A DNA stretch of 5,218 nt from an uncultured Eubacteriales bacterium (lineage in GTDB: Bacteria; Bacillota; Clostridia; Christensenellales; Aristaeellaceae). Shown here one piece after another: positions 4,500-5,218 of this stretch. Under the pieces are notes generated by a model that was not told where the DNA came from, made no database searches, and saw only the letters and a program-made list of their open reading frames with translations. The stretch spans positions 1-5,218 of the forward strand of contig USFL01000133.1 in assembly GCA_900553905.1 (NCBI GenBank), given 5' to 3'. The number at the start of each line of letters is the position of its first letter. Position 1 is the stretch's first letter. The translations under genes were made by a program, and so were the position numbers.

Positions 4500-4855
4500 C
4501 CTACGAAGAATACCAGACCATGGGCGGCGCGGCGGATGAACCCACCTTCACGCGGCTGTGCGCGGCGGCATGCGGACGCATTGACCGGCTTACGCACGGA
4601 CGGGTGCGGGACCTTGAGCAGGTACCGCAGGAGGTAAAGGCGGCGGTATTTGAGCTGATCCGCCGGGCGGAGAGCTACGAGGCAGAGGACGCGCGCGTGG
4701 CATCCTTCACCAACGACGGAATGAGCGTTTCGTATGTGCAGGAAACGGCCCAGCAGCGGGATTCCTCGCTCAACAGCGTGGTGATTGACCTGCTGTGGGG
4801 GCAGAAAGCCGCGGACGGGAAAACGCCGCTGCTGTATGCGGGGGTGGCAGGGTGA
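4490..4855 (+). CDS. Phage head-tail connector protein
   Basis: 121 residues. Head-tail connector (adaptor) proteins of this type bind beneath the portal ring after packaging and prepare the head for the tail. The sequence shows the usual pattern: MYLTYEEYQTMGG at the start (GTG 4490), LCAAACGRIDRLTHGRV (23-39), a helix QVPQEVKAAVFELIRRAESYEA (44-65), then SFTNDGMSVSYV (72-83) and a C-terminal helix with VIDLLWG (98-104). This is the helical-bundle layout of gp6/gp15-like adaptors. The start overlaps the upstream small ORF by 10 nt, and the GGGGGCGG upstream is a weak ribosome site, so translational coupling is likely. The next gene begins at or just after the stop (GTGA overlap at 4852-4855). 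The family call is by pattern recognition and genomic position. Confidence 0.82.
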   Translation: MYLTYEEYQTMGGAADEPTFTRLCAAACGRIDRLTHGRVRDLEQVPQEVKAAVFELIRRAESYEAEDARVASFTNDGMSVSYVQETAQQRDSSLNSVVIDLLWGQKAADGKTPLLYAGVAG

Positions 4856-4857
4856 GT

Positions 4858-5218
4858 ATGCACGGGTACCGACGGTATTTCACGGATACCGTGACGATCT
4901 ACCATAAGACGGTGGACCCTGTGACGAAGGACGACGTGTTCGAGCGCGTCGTGGCGCCGGCTGTGATGGCGCGGTGGCATACTGAAAGGACGGTCGATTC
5001 GTCCGGCGTGGTGAAGGTGGCGCAGTCGCTGAGCGTGACCGTGCTGCCCGATACCGACCCCGGCGAGCTGATGCAGCCGGGCGACTACCTGCTGGTGGGC
5101 GACGGGCCGGAGCTGACGGAGGAATACACGCTTAAGCAGCTTCGGCGCGACTGGCCGGGCCTTGCGCAGATACAGGCCATCGCGGACAACCGGGGCAAGC
5201 CTCACCTCAAGCACAGAA
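4858..5218 (+). CDS. Probable head-completion (stopper-type) phage protein, 3' end cut by window
   Basis: 120 codons are open to the window end. The product begins MHGYRRYFTDTVTIYHKTVDPVT and continues with beta-rich segments: VVAPAVMARWH, TVDSSGVVKVAQSLSVTVLP, a PGDYLLVGDGPEL turn, and IQAIADNRGKPHLKH at the visible end. This pattern (metal-free small beta protein, SSGV then ADNRGxPxLKH) matches a family of unknown function seen next to connectors in Clostridia phages (possibly DUF6751). By position it corresponds to the head-completion or stopper protein that seals the connector after packaging. The ending motif lies near the C-terminus in such proteins, so only a few residues are probably missing. 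GTG 4852 is an alternative start sharing GTGA with the upstream stop; ATG 4858 is 2 nt past it. Neither has a strong ribosome site, so coupling to the connector gene is likely. Confidence 0.7.
   Translation, partial: MHGYRRYFTDTVTIYHKTVDPVTKDDVFERVVAPAVMARWHTERTVDSSGVVKVAQSLSVTVLPDTDPGELMQPGDYLLVGDGPELTEEYTLKQLRRDWPGLAQIQAIADNRGKPHLKHR

Noticed and set aside
2735..4597. Minus-strand open frame of 620 codons
   Set aside because: It lies antisense to the scaffold, major capsid and connector genes, all of which have recognisable products and ribosome sites. Long antisense frames are expected opposite GC-rich coding DNA; the product is His/Val/Ala/Gly/Leu-rich with no recognisable domain.

Overview
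This window is part of the late head-morphogenesis operon of a tailed phage or prophage. The host is most likely a GC-rich Firmicute of the Clostridia type: the Shine-Dalgarno sites are strong (AGGAGG, AAGGAGGTGA), GTG and TTG starts are used, and the gene order follows SPP1/A118-like siphophages. All convincing protein genes lie on the + strand.

Layout. 1-537 is the C-terminal part of the portal protein. 538-899 looks like a coding gap but holds a compact type I toxin-antitoxin-like unit: a promoter, a 38-residue membrane peptide with a near-perfect ribosome binding site, a convergent antisense RNA with its own strong promoter and intrinsic terminator, and a + strand terminator. 900-2405 is a phage minor capsid protein 2 (MuF-like) gene whose C-terminus carries an Ntox50-like polymorphic toxin domain. 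2392-2622 overlaps its end and encodes a small acidic protein that is probably the cognate immunity factor. A promoter-like site lies inside the toxin domain and two hairpin terminators follow the small gene, so it may be its own transcription unit. 2699-2791 is a leader. Then come the scaffolding protein (2792-3346), the HK97-fold major capsid protein (3365-4264), a small unrecognised ORF containing a very stable hairpin (4278-4499), a head-tail connector (4490-4855) and a head-completion-type protein cut by the window end (from 4858).

How it works together. Portal, minor capsid, scaffold and major capsid proteins build the procapsid, and the connector and completion proteins join head to tail. 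Two probable host- or competitor-directed cassettes are nested in this operon: the membrane-peptide/antisense-RNA pair, and the toxin domain fused to a capsid protein with its downstream partner gene. Each is followed by intrinsic terminators inside an operon that should be read through late in infection. This suggests that each accessory unit can be transcribed on its own in the lysogen, with antitermination or leaky termination for late genes. Composition supports capture of the second cassette: by hand count GC falls from 84/120 (1441-1560, capsid part) to 47/120 (2221-2340, toxin part).

The family names rest on recognition of sequence patterns, not on searches. Promoters, terminators and RNA pairings were read base by base but not tested by folding software.
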